Shown here in pieces: positions 31,974 to 40,044 of a DNA stretch of 51,369 bases; positions within the stretch are counted from its first letter, which is position 1; every line of letters begins with the position of its first letter. The notes under the pieces are model-generated. The model ran no database searches. It saw only the letters and a list, made by a program, of their open reading frames with translations, and was not told the DNA's origin. This DNA is from Mycobacterium pinniadriaticum (GTDB lineage Bacteria; Actinomycetota; Actinomycetes; Mycobacteriales; Mycobacteriaceae): assembly GCF_026242045.1 (NCBI RefSeq), contig NZ_JAPJDO010000039.1:1-51369 (forward strand), given 5' to 3'. The translations under genes were made by a program, and so were the position numbers.

Positions 31974-33755
31974 ATGACCTTTCACCAACGACGGTTCCTG
32001 ACCGACCCGCCGCGGTTCATGTTCTTCACCGGCAAAGGGGGAGTGGGCAAGACGTCGATCGCATGTGCCTCGGCCGTGGCATTGGCCGGCGCCGGCAAGA
32101 CGGTGCTGTTGGTGTCCACCGACCCGGCCTCCAACGTCGGGCAGGTCTTCGGGGTCGTGATCGGTAACACCATCACCGATATCCCTGCGGTGCAGGGGTT
32201 GTCGGCATTGGAGATCGACCCTGAGCAGGCCGCGTCGGCTTACCGGGAACGCATTGTCGGACCCGTTCGCGGATTACTGCCCGAGGCCGAGATCGCCTCG
32301 ATCACAGAGCAACTGTCCGGCTCGTGTACCACCGAGGTCGCTTCCTTCGACGAGTTCACCGCCCTGCTGACCGACGACGAAGGGCCGGTGTCCGGGTTCG
32401 ACCACGTACTGTTCGACACCGCTCCGACCGGGCACACCATCCGACTGCTGCAGTTGCCGGGCAGCTGGACGGAGTTCCTGCAAGCCGGCAAAGGCGACGC
32501 CTCATGCCTGGGCCCCATGGCGGGCCTGGACAAACACAAGTCCACCTACGCCGCCGCGGTGGCCGCCCTGGCCGATCCGGATCGCACTCGGCTGGTCTTG
32601 GTGGCCCGTCCGTCACGGTCGGCGCTGCGTGAAATCGAGCGCACCCATGACGAATTGGCGGCATTGGGAATGAATCGCCAGTACGTCGTCGTCAACGCCG
32701 TCATGCCCCAGCCGCAGGGCGACAGCGACCCGCTGGCCGCCGCGGTCGCCGGCCGCGAGCAGGCCGCGCTCGCCGACATGCCGGGGGCGCTGCGCGCGCT
32801 GCCCCAGGACCGCATCGCCCTCAAGGCCACCAACATGGTTGGAGTCGAAGCACTCCAGACCCTGTTCGACACCACCACCGTGGCCGACGACGCTACGCGC
32901 GGGCCGGCCACCATAGCGGCGGTGGCCGACGCCCCGTTGCGTGATCTGGTCGACGAAATCGAGAGCGGGGGAAAGGGGCTGGTGCTGTGCATGGGCAAGG
33001 GCGGGGTTGGCAAGACCACCGTCGCCGCGGCCATTGCGGTCGCGCTGGCCGATCGGGGCCACGACGTGCACCTTTCCACCACCGACCCCGCGGCGCACTT
33101 GACCGAGACCCTGCAAGGCGGCATTGAGCACCTACAGGTTTCCAGGATTGACCCCGCCGAGGCCAGCCACGCCTACCGTGAGCGCGTCATGGCCACGAAG
33201 GGCGCCCACCTCGACGAGGCAGGACGCGCCACCCTCGCCGAGGACCTGCGCTCGCCCTGCACCGAGGAAGTCGCTGTCTTCCAGGCATTTTCGAAAGTGA
33301 TCCATGAGGCACGCAGCAAGTTCGTCGTCCTCGACACCGCGCCCACCGGGCACACACTGCTGCTGCTCGACGCAACCGGCTCCTACCACCGCGAGATAGC
33401 ACGCCAGATGGGTGACAGTGCGCACTACACGACCCCGTTGATGCGGCTCCAAGACCAAGATCTCACGAAGGTCTTGCTCGTCACTCTTGCCGAGACCACG
33501 CCGGTGCTGGAAGCCGCCGATCTCCAACGCGATCTCGACCGCGCCGGTATCCACCCGTGGGCCTGGATCATCAACAACTCGGTGGCCGCCGCCGCGCCCA
33601 GCAACGCCCTGCTGCGACAACGTGCCGCCGCCGAAGTCGACCAGATCGACGCCGTGCAAGCCAAATACGCCAGCCGCTACGCCGTCATCCCGCTGTTGGC
33701 CACCGAGCCGGTCGGAATCTCCGCTCTGCAAGCCCTCACCGCGGCGAAGGGCTGA
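31974..33755 (+). CDS. arsA: ArsA arsenite-stimulated ATPase
   Basis: A 593-residue two-domain ATPase. P-loops FFTGKGGVGKTS (about residue 19) and LCMGKGGVGKTT (about 340) mark the A1 and A2 halves; each is followed by the DTAPTGHT signal-transduction motif. The arsenite-site cysteines are present in SGSCTTE, DASCLGP and RSPCTEE. ATG 31974 has GAGGA ten bases upstream; TTG 31965 is in frame. ArsA normally energises ArsB or Acr3, but neither is encoded in the window. It ends 34 bases from the convergent binding-protein gene. Confidence 0.95.
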   Translation: MTFHQRRFLTDPPRFMFFTGKGGVGKTSIACASAVALAGAGKTVLLVSTDPASNVGQVFGVVIGNTITDIPAVQGLSALEIDPEQAASAYRERIVGPVRGLLPEAEIASITEQLSGSCTTEVASFDEFTALLTDDEGPVSGFDHVLFDTAPTGHTIRLLQLPGSWTEFLQAGKGDASCLGPMAGLDKHKSTYAAAVAALADPDRTRLVLVARPSRSALREIERTHDELAALGMNRQYVVVNAVMPQPQGDSDPLAAAVAGREQAALADMPGALRALPQDRIALKATNMVGVEALQTLFDTTTVADDATRGPATIAAVADAPLRDLVDEIESGGKGLVLCMGKGGVGKTTVAAAIAVALADRGHDVHLSTTDPAAHLTETLQGGIEHLQVSRIDPAEASHAYRERVMATKGAHLDEAGRATLAEDLRSPCTEEVAVFQAFSKVIHEARSKFVVLDTAPTGHTLLLLDATGSYHREIARQMGDSAHYTTPLMRLQDQDLTKVLLVTLAETTPVLEAADLQRDLDRAGIHPWAWIINNSVAAAAPSNALLRQRAAAEVDQIDAVQAKYASRYAVIPLLATEPVGISALQALTAAKG

Positions 33756-33789
33756 ACCAGCACGTACGCTCCGCGTGCGGTCGGGCGGC

Positions 33790-34908
33790 TCAGGAGATGG
33801 CGTTGGCGGCCGCGGCGACCTTGGCCTGAAAGTCCGGCGGCAACGCGAAATAGCCGTGATCCTCAAGATGCAGCTGGCCGGGCCCAACCGCGGACTGCAG
33901 AAATGCCCGGACCGCTTGTCCAGTGGCTGAGTCGGCGTACTTCGAACACACCAGCTCATAGGTCGCCAGCACGATGGGGTAGGCGCCGGCCGCGGTCGGA
34001 GTGTAGAAGCGCGAGGTGTCCAGCACGAGATCGTTGCCCTGCCCGATGATGGTCGCCGCCGAGATCGTCTTGCCGACGGTGCCAGCGGTGATCGGCACCG
34101 GGTTGGGGCCCGCGGAGGTCACGATCTGGGCGCTGGCCAGCCGCTGTGCCTTGGCGAACGAATACTCGTTGTAGGTGATCGCGCCAGGTGTGTCCCGGAC
34201 TGTCGCCGACGTTCCTTCGTTGCCTTTCGCTCCCTGGCCGACCCCGCCGTTGAACGTCTTGCCCGCTGCTCTGCCCCAGGCGCCCTTCGAGGCGGCGTCG
34301 AGGTAGCGCTGGAAGTTGTCCGTGGTACCCGATTCATCGCTGCGGTACACCACCACGATGTCGGTCGGCGGCAGCTGCGCCGTTGGATTCAGCGCCTTGA
34401 TGGCGGGATCATCCCAGCGGGTAACGGCGCCATTGAAGATCCTGGCGGATGTCGGGCCGTCGAGCACCAGGGTGGGGACTTCGCTGAGGTTGTAGGTGAT
34501 GGCGATTGGCCCGAACACGACGGGGATGTTCCATGCCGGCGAGCCGCACCGCCGCTGGGCGGCTTCGTACTCGCCGCGCTGTTGACTCAAAGCAGAGTCC
34601 GAACCGCCGAAATCGGTTCTATTGTCCATGAACTCGCTGACCCCCGCCCCCGAGCCGTTGGAGGTGTAGTTCACCGTTTGGCCGGGGCAGGCGGCGGTGA
34701 ACGCCTCCACGAACACCGGGATCGCGTTGGCCTGGGCTGTGGAGCCACTGGCAGTCAAGGATTTCTTTCCGCCACAATCGATGTGAGCCGAGCTCACGTA
34801 TTCGGGCTGTGCGTTGTCGCTGCCGCAAGCCGACAGTGGCACGGCGAGGGCCGCCGTCAAGCACAGCGCCAAGCGAAAGCTGTTGTTTCTCAACGCTGAA
34901 ACGTCCAC
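33790..34908 (-). CDS. pstS: PstS-like phosphate (or arsenate) binding lipoprotein
   Basis: A 372-residue periplasmic binding protein anchored as a lipoprotein: the lipobox PLSAC places the lipidated Cys at residue 28. The oxyanion-binding loops are intact: LTASGSTAQANAI, NGSGAGVSEF, DFGGSDSALS and YRSDESGTTDNF. By family it delivers phosphate to PstCAB, none of which is nearby. In an arsenic island it may help take phosphate in preference to arsenate. GTG 34908 has AAGGA upstream; 34 in-frame codons before it are rejected. It lies 67 bases downstream of the ArsR-ArsC fusion and is probably cotranscribed with it. Confidence 0.9.
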   Translation of the reverse strand: MDVSALRNNSFRLALCLTAALAVPLSACGSDNAQPEYVSSAHIDCGGKKSLTASGSTAQANAIPVFVEAFTAACPGQTVNYTSNGSGAGVSEFMDNRTDFGGSDSALSQQRGEYEAAQRRCGSPAWNIPVVFGPIAITYNLSEVPTLVLDGPTSARIFNGAVTRWDDPAIKALNPTAQLPPTDIVVVYRSDESGTTDNFQRYLDAASKGAWGRAAGKTFNGGVGQGAKGNEGTSATVRDTPGAITYNEYSFAKAQRLASAQIVTSAGPNPVPITAGTVGKTISAATIIGQGNDLVLDTSRFYTPTAAGAYPIVLATYELVCSKYADSATGQAVRAFLQSAVGPGQLHLEDHGYFALPPDFQAKVAAAANAIS

Positions 34909-34975
34909 AATCCATCCTTCACATCTGGGCGGGGGCGGGGCGGTTGCGGCCATGAGGTGGCCACGGGGTGGGTGG

Positions 34976-35668
34976 TCAGCTGGCGCGTAGCGCCGGGAGT
35001 AGACGGTCAATGCGCTCGGTCAACGTGTCCACGGCCTGATCGAAAGCGTCGTACGCGTTCGATCGCGCCGGGTCTGGTATTGACCAGTGAAGCCGGCGCG
35101 GGTCAGGGGCTAGCTCTTCATGAGCGTTGTCACACACCGCAACGACGAGATCGCCGGCCCGAACGACGTCGTCGATGTGCACCGGGGTGTGCGACGCCAT
35201 CGCCAGACCGTTGCGTTTCGCGGCTGTGACGGCTCCCGGATGCACCATGTCGGCGGGGTGAGTCCCCGCCGATGCAGCGGGCAGTGTGCTGCGCCGGTTC
35301 CAGATCGCCACCGCCAACGGGCTGCGGGCCGAGTTGTGGCTGCACACGAACACCACGCGCTGGGCCTGCCAATGGGCGGCAGGGAGTGCGGCTTCGAGCG
35401 CGCCAGGTACCAGTTGCAGATAAGTGCGCCGGCGGTCCGCCTCAGAGCGGGTGCGCCGCACTACCCCGGTCTCTTCCAGGATCCGCAGGTGGTGGGCGAC
35501 CAGATTCGACGGCATCGACAACAACCCCTGCAATTCCGAGGGTGAGGCGTCCGCCAGCAGAAGGCGGTCCACGATGGTCAGCCGAGCCGGATCGCCCAAC
35601 GCGGCATGCACTCGTGCTCGCCGATCAGCGCCGTGCTCTCCACCCGGTGGGGATGACTCAATCGTCAT
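34976..35668 (-). CDS. ArsR-ArsC fusion protein
   Basis: A 230-residue fusion. Residues 10-100 are an ArsR-type winged helix (ALGDPARLTIVDRLLLAD, then SMPSNLVAHHLRILEETGVV), without an obvious CxC site. Residues 107-228 are an LMW-phosphatase/ArsC domain with the loop FVCSHNSARSPLA (Cx5R) and the late Asp-Pro acid block WSIPDPARS. It could sense and reduce arsenate in one chain, or regulate by redox state. ATG 35668 lies inside a perfect palindrome, with CACTAT seven bases upstream, so a leaderless start is likely; no other good start is visible. Confidence 0.85.
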   Translation of the reverse strand: MTIESSPPGGEHGADRRARVHAALGDPARLTIVDRLLLADASPSELQGLLSMPSNLVAHHLRILEETGVVRRTRSEADRRRTYLQLVPGALEAALPAAHWQAQRVVFVCSHNSARSPLAVAIWNRRSTLPAASAGTHPADMVHPGAVTAAKRNGLAMASHTPVHIDDVVRAGDLVVAVCDNAHEELAPDPRRLHWSIPDPARSNAYDAFDQAVDTLTERIDRLLPALRAS

Positions 35669-35675
35669 TGAGTCA
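35654..35675 (-). promoter_or_regulatory. Perfect operator palindrome covering the ArsR-ArsC start codon
   Basis: TGACTCAAT-N4-ATTGAGTCA is a perfect 9-bp inverted repeat. The start codon at 35668-35666 lies in its middle, so repressor binding would block initiation of a leaderless transcript directly. The sequence differs from the TATTGATA-type sites, which suggests the fusion protein reads its own site. Confidence 0.65.
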
Positions 35676-35878
35676 ATAGTGGTGTAGTAATCGATCGTGG
35701 TCAAGTCCCGCGAACCGGATTCCACCGCGCCACTCGCTGGAGTCCAAGCCTTCCCGCAGGCCGCTGTCGCCTCGGGCCAGACCGAGCTCAACCCCATTGG
35801 CTAGGTTCAGCGGCGGCAACGCGGGTCTGAAAGTCTGGCCCTTTTTGCGGCCGCGTGGTGTGGTCGGCGCTGGCTATG

Positions 35879-36106
35879 TCAGCGAAGGGTCAGCCACAAC
35901 AGGCCGACGGTGCCGGCGAGCACGCAATAGATGGCAAACGGTATGAGAGTGCGTGTTTCGAAGTAGCGGAGCAGAAACCGCACCGCGAGAGAGGCGGATG
36001 CGAAAGACGCCAGGCTGCCGACCAGCACCTGGCCGTGTATTCCGTTGCCTAGCGGGCCGAACAGATCCGGGATCTTCAGCAGACCGGCAGCCAGGATGAT
36101 CGGGGT
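35879..36106 (-). pseudogene. uppP: C-terminal fragment of undecaprenyl-diphosphatase
   Basis: About 75 residues match the C-terminus of UppP/BacA: TPIILAAGLLKIPDL, then the membrane segment SLASFASASLAVRFLLRYF and LIPFAIYCVLAGTVGLL before the stop. A full enzyme has about 270 residues, so the N-terminal two thirds with the catalytic motifs are lost. Homology breaks off near 36106. It is debris, not a functional gene. Confidence 0.7.
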
Positions 36107-36216
36107 CGGGGGCCGGTTCGTGGCGGGACCACGGCGGCACGTTACTCCGGTGACAGCTGCACGGCCCACCGCTTCTCAGCGATCTCTCAGCGTGCGCCCT
36201 GGTTGGATGGTCAGAC

Positions 36217-36798
36217 GTGAACCACGGTTACGGCGCCGGTAGCGCGGGCTTCGGGGTCGTGAGCATCGGTGTGATCGCCGTACTGGGGGTGATCGCGCTG
36301 ACGGCGATCGGGGTTGCGCGACATCCGGGGTGGCGCCGTGTCCTCGTCAGGGCCGGCGAGACGATGCCGATCCGTCGGGCGTGGGAGTGGGTGGCAACGA
36401 GGCTCGGGCCACCCACCTCACCGCTGCGGGCATGGCTGCGGCTGGAGGGAATCGCGGGTGCGGCGCTCGCGGCGGGTCTGGTCGGCGTCACCCTGCTGGC
36501 CGTCGGGTTCACCGCCCTACTCGACGACGTGTTGGAGGGCGACGGTGTGGTCATCGTCGATCACCCTGCGGCCCGATGGCTGGCCGGACACCGTGACCTG
36601 TGGTTGACCCAAGTCCTTGTGCCGGTTACGAATTGGGGCGGCCCGACCGGTCAGACCGTGTGGCTGGTGCTGGTCTGTACTGTCGCAGCGGTTCGCAGCA
36701 GATCCTGGCGGCCCGTCCTGCTCGGTGCGGTAGGCGGCGGCGGGATCGCCGTGGTGGTGTTGATTGCCAAATTCCTGGTCGGTCGACCGCGTCCAACG
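36217..36798 (+). pseudogene. 5' part of a PAP2-family membrane phosphatase, truncated
   Basis: The N-terminal 194 residues of a PAP2 superfamily protein: several membrane spans, then the first catalytic motif KFLVGRPRP (Kx6RP) near 36770-36795. Directly after it the frame runs into unrelated sequence, so the SGH and SRxxxxxH motifs are missing. The reading frame stays open by chance to 37095. GTG 36217 is the likely original start. The break coincides with the break of the opposing FetB-like gene. Confidence 0.7.
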
Positions 36799-37179
36799 TA
36801 TTCCGACGATGGGCACGATGGCGACTCCGGTCATTGGCACGAGCCCGGACGCAAGCAGCAGTGGCACCACCGATATCAGCCCTGCCGCGAGTGCCACGGC
36901 CAGCAGCCAGGAGCGGTTGGATTGGCTGCGGCGCGCCGCGGTGATCGTTGCCGCGATGAACATGACACCGAGCACGAGAAGCGATGTCCACAATCTGCTC
37001 AGGGCCGTGGTGAGGACGGCGGCGACGGCCGCGAGCTGGAGCACCGCGCGCACCGCGGCGCGTGGCACGGTCCAGACCGAGCCGAGCGCCGTTGACCAGT
37101 ACACGGCTCCGGCGGCGAGCACCATCACCACGCAGACGACGAGGAGCGTCGGGCCGAGGATGTGTTGCGACAGCTGCAT
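36799..37179 (-). pseudogene. 5' part of a FetB-like (UPF0014) membrane protein, truncated
   Basis: About 126 residues of a UPF0014/FetB-type permease: the first spans (LLVVCVVMVLAAGAVYW), the conserved RAAVRAVLQLAAVAAVL helix, VLGVMFIAATITAARR, and the start of the next part (LVPMTGVAIVPIVGI). After this the frame enters the reverse complement of the PAP2 gene. A full protein has about 250 residues. ATG 37179 has GGGAGG upstream. Both truncated genes meet tail-to-tail at about 36798. Confidence 0.65.
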
Positions 37180-37199
37180 TCTGTCGATCCTCCCGCAGG

Positions 37200-37343
37200 T
37201 GGCAGTCTTTCATCAACGGGGTCGAGTTGGCCCCGGACTTTGACGTCGACGAGGCCGAGACACTTATGAATGCAGTTGCTGCCGAGGGGAACTCTGAACT
37301 CACGCTACTCGGGGAGAAGCTGCGCGCATTTGCGGCTCGATAG
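37200..37343 (+). other. Possible coding remnant upstream of the SHOCT gene
   Basis: A short open stretch ends in GVELAPDFDVDEAETLMNA and then NSELTLLGEKLRAF before a stop at 37341-37343. The acidic and helical composition looks like the C-terminus of a real protein rather than antisense noise, but no start or family is recognisable. The rest of 37344-37469 shows nothing. Confidence 0.25.
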
Positions 37344-37469
37344 CACGGTTGCGACATCACCCCGCGGTCACAGCGAACGCACAGCCAACAATGGACCATC
37401 GGCCCTACGGGACACCCCGAAAGAGGAGCACCGTTGTTACGACAGCGACTCGACAGAGGGGACACGATC

Positions 37470-37763
37470 ATGTGCTGGGGAAACAACGGCTGGGGCCACG
37501 GCTGGATGTGGAACGGCTACGGCAACGGCGTCGGATGGTTCGGCTGGGTGATCACCGCTATCGTTCTCACGCTGGTATTCGCCGCGGTGATCACCGCGAT
37601 CGTGGTCGCGATCCGCTACCTGACCGGCGGCGGGCAGCACAACTCGGGACATCAACCGCGGACGCGGACAGCAGAGGACCTGCTGGCTGACCGGTTCGCC
37701 CGCGGCGAGATCGACGAGGACGACTACCGCCGCCGCATGACGGCGTTGAGCGAACATCGCTGA
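37470..37763 (+). CDS. SHOCT-domain membrane protein
   Basis: A 97-residue protein: a Trp/Gly/Asn-rich start (MCWGNNGWGHGWMWNGYG), one membrane helix (WVITAIVLTLVFAAVITAIV), and a C-terminal SHOCT motif (AEDLLADRFARGEIDEDDY). SHOCT is a short oligomerisation module common in small membrane proteins next to metal or stress genes. ATG 37470 has GAGGGG nine bases upstream. It ends five bases before the cupredoxin gene, so the two are surely cotranscribed. Confidence 0.85.
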   Translation: MCWGNNGWGHGWMWNGYGNGVGWFGWVITAIVLTLVFAAVITAIVVAIRYLTGGGQHNSGHQPRTRTAEDLLADRFARGEIDEDDYRRRMTALSEHR

Positions 37764-37768
37764 GTGCG

Positions 37769-38455
37769 ATGAGTTCTCGACGTTTCTGGACGGTTCTGGG
37801 CATCGCGATCTCGTCGCTTGTGCTCGGAATCGGGAGTACCGCGTTGCTGGGTGCGGCCGCGCTATCGGGTCGTGATGGCCGCGTCGCGGCGATGAGCGGG
37901 AGTTACCCGCAGGCGCCACCGTCGTGTGCCGCGCCGGCCCTGCCAGGGGCCGTCGTCGACGTCACGCTGACCGATATGGGCGGCATGATGGGCACCGGCG
38001 GCGGAATGGGCCCCGGCATGATGGGCCCGGGAATGGGCCCGGGAATGATGGGGACCGGAGCTGACGGCTCCTGGGTATGGCCTCACCTCGGCATGATGGG
38101 CCGGCCCGGGATGATGAGCGTCGTCGTCAGCCCGGCGACCGTTCCGGCGGGCCCGGTGTCGCTGCGGGTCCGCAACACCGGCTGGTTGAACCACGAGGTG
38201 GTGGTGCTGCCGCTTGCCCCGGGCCAGGCCCCCGGCCAGCGGCCCATCGGCCCCGACGGGGAGGTGGATGAGTCAGGCAGCCTCGGCGAAGCCGCCCGCA
38301 CCTGCGGCGAAGGCGAGGGTGACGGCATCGCCCCGGGAACCACCGGTTGGACGACGATCACTCTGCCGCCGGGGCGCTATGAGTTGCTGTGCAACATCGC
38401 CGGCCACTACGGCGCGGGCATGTACACGACACTCGACGTCGTGCCCGACCACTAA
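37769..38455 (+). CDS. Methionine-rich exported cupredoxin-like protein
   Basis: A 228-residue protein with an N-terminal membrane or signal segment (VLGIAISSLVLGIGSTALLG). A remarkable Met/Gly segment occupies residues 69-114 (for example MGPGMMGPGMGPGMMG). The C-terminal cupredoxin domain has plausible type 1 copper ligands: His in LNHEVVVLPL, and Cys, His and Met in LLCNIAGHYGAGM. Such domains bind one copper for electron transfer, while Met clusters bind Cu(I). The role is probably copper storage or handling outside the membrane. It lies in an operon with the SHOCT protein. Confidence 0.8.
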   Translation: MSSRRFWTVLGIAISSLVLGIGSTALLGAAALSGRDGRVAAMSGSYPQAPPSCAAPALPGAVVDVTLTDMGGMMGTGGGMGPGMMGPGMGPGMMGTGADGSWVWPHLGMMGRPGMMSVVVSPATVPAGPVSLRVRNTGWLNHEVVVLPLAPGQAPGQRPIGPDGEVDESGSLGEAARTCGEGEGDGIAPGTTGWTTITLPPGRYELLCNIAGHYGAGMYTTLDVVPDH

Positions 38456-38469
38456 CCCGGCGCGGGCTG

Positions 38470-38483
38470 GTGACTTTGGGCTC
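38470..38483 (+). promoter_or_regulatory. Weak DosR-like box before the Acg-family gene
   Basis: GTGACTTTGGGCTC matches 10 of 14 positions of the core dormancy box GGGACTTTAGTCCC and lies about 78 bases upstream of an Acg-type gene, a family usually in the DosR regulon. The match is imperfect and could be chance. Confidence 0.3.
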
Positions 38484-38560
38484 TGCACCGCGACGCGGAC
38501 TCGGCTAAGAATTGAGGGTATGAACAGGCGCGTGCTCCAGCGAAAGGACCGGTTCCGCAG

Positions 38561-39541
38561 ATGACCGCCGTTGCCGTCGATGCCCAGGTGATCGAATCAG
38601 CGGTTGAATTAGGTTGTCGGGCACCGTCGTTGCACAACAGCCAGCCGTGGCGATGGGTGGCCGAGGAGAAGTCGCTGCAGTTGTTCGCCGACTCGTCACG
38701 TATCGGTCACCACACCGACAGCACCGGTAGGGAGGTGATCCTCAGCTGTGGCGCCGTGCTCGACCACGTGCGCATCGCGATGGCGGCGGCGGGGTGGGCC
38801 GCATCCATCACCCGCTATCCCAGCGCTGACGACCCCGAACATCTGGCTGGCCTGGAGTTCGACCGCGCGCAGGCGACCGCCGACGACCAGGCCCTCGCCG
38901 ACGCGATCGGCCGGCGCCGCACCGATCGGCTGCCCTTTGCCACTCCGGACCACTGGGACCCGCTGGCGGCGAAACTCCGCACCCTGGCCGAGGATCGTGA
39001 CGTCTATCTCGACGTGATCGACGAGGATCGCCGGGCGGCCCTCGTCGGCGCCTCGCGGATGACCGAGCACGTGCGCATGCACGAGGAGTCCTATCACGCC
39101 GAATTGCGTTGGTGGACCGGCCAGACCGACCCGTCGCAAGGGATTCCGCCGGACGCGGTGGCGTCCCCGGTCGAGGCGCAACATGTCGATGTCGCTCGCC
39201 GCTTCCCGACCGGCTCTGGCGGTGACCGGCGCCCGGAACTCGACCGGGACGAATCGATGATCCTGGTGCTGTCCACCTACGACGACAGCCCCGAAGTCGC
39301 GCTGATCTGCGGCGAGGTGCTGTCCACCGTGCTGCTGGAGTGCACCAGGGCGGGCTTGGCGACCTGCACGCTGACGCATCTGATGGAAGTCAGCGCCGCC
39401 CGCGACGTCGTTCGACGCCAGATCGGACGCTCGGCCCAGCCTCAGGTGCTCATCCGGGTGGGCCAGGCGCCGGAATCGCCATCGCAGGCACAACTCACCC
39501 CGCGACGGCCCCTAGCCGAAGTTCTGACCTTCCGGTCATAG
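38561..39541 (+). CDS. Acg-family nitroreductase-fold flavoprotein
   Basis: A 326-residue member of the mycobacterial Acg family (Rv2032, Rv3127, Rv3131). CRAPSLHNSQPWRW is the N-terminal fingerprint, followed by GREVILSCGAVLDHVRIAM, RRRTDRLPF and the late LECTRAGLATCTLTHL block. The family has a doubled nitroreductase fold; Acg itself binds FMN but covers it with a lid and may store it during dormancy. ATG 38561 has AAAGGA upstream with loose spacing. It is a single gene, with a DosR-like box upstream. Confidence 0.9.
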   Translation: MTAVAVDAQVIESAVELGCRAPSLHNSQPWRWVAEEKSLQLFADSSRIGHHTDSTGREVILSCGAVLDHVRIAMAAAGWAASITRYPSADDPEHLAGLEFDRAQATADDQALADAIGRRRTDRLPFATPDHWDPLAAKLRTLAEDRDVYLDVIDEDRRAALVGASRMTEHVRMHEESYHAELRWWTGQTDPSQGIPPDAVASPVEAQHVDVARRFPTGSGGDRRPELDRDESMILVLSTYDDSPEVALICGEVLSTVLLECTRAGLATCTLTHLMEVSAARDVVRRQIGRSAQPQVLIRVGQAPESPSQAQLTPRRPLAEVLTFRS

Positions 39542-39561
39542 AGCGGGCTTCGGTTGCGGCA

Positions 39562-39930
39562 TCAGGATTCGCCGGCGATCCACTGTTTGGCTTCCTCCAT
39601 CTGATCGGCCGGGAAGTGCTTGATCTCTGCGGAGACGAAGTGGGACGCGAGATGCTGGGCGAAATCTCCGAGCACCGAGTCCGTCACGACCGCAACCTTT
39701 TTGACGTGTTTCTGGTGATCGCGGACGAAGCGGAAGTGGCTGACCATCGAACCGAAGTCGTCCCAGCCTGGAAATGACTTCACGTCGAGGATGAGGCCGG
39801 CGAGGTCGCCGTGGCTCTCGATCTGCGGGTCGACGGCAGCGGCGAGTTTGACGAAATCCTCTTTGTCCAGCCGGGATTGCGGTCGCACAGTCACGATGGA
39901 GTGCGTCGTATCGAGGTCGAAATCGATCAT
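39562..39930 (-). CDS. SpoIIAA-like STAS/SEC14-fold protein
   Basis: A 122-residue small alpha/beta protein. The pattern IVTVRPQSRLDKEDFVKLA, then AGLILDVKSFPGW, VAVVTDSVLGDF and HFPADQMEEAKQWI matches the SpoIIAA-like (PF11964) family, whose members are found near stress genes and have unknown ligands. ATG 39930 has GGGGG upstream; ATG 39945 is also in frame. It is convergent with the Acg-type gene, 20 bases from its stop. Confidence 0.8.
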   Translation of the reverse strand: MIDFDLDTTHSIVTVRPQSRLDKEDFVKLAAAVDPQIESHGDLAGLILDVKSFPGWDDFGSMVSHFRFVRDHQKHVKKVAVVTDSVLGDFAQHLASHFVSAEIKHFPADQMEEAKQWIAGES

Positions 39931-40044
39931 CGGGCTAACCCCCATCCTTGGTGGGCGGCTCGGCGTATCGCGGGTCGCCGATGGCCAGCGTCGTCCCGGA
40001 CCGCTGTGGCGGGGTAGGGCACAAGGTCATCGATGCCCTGGGAT

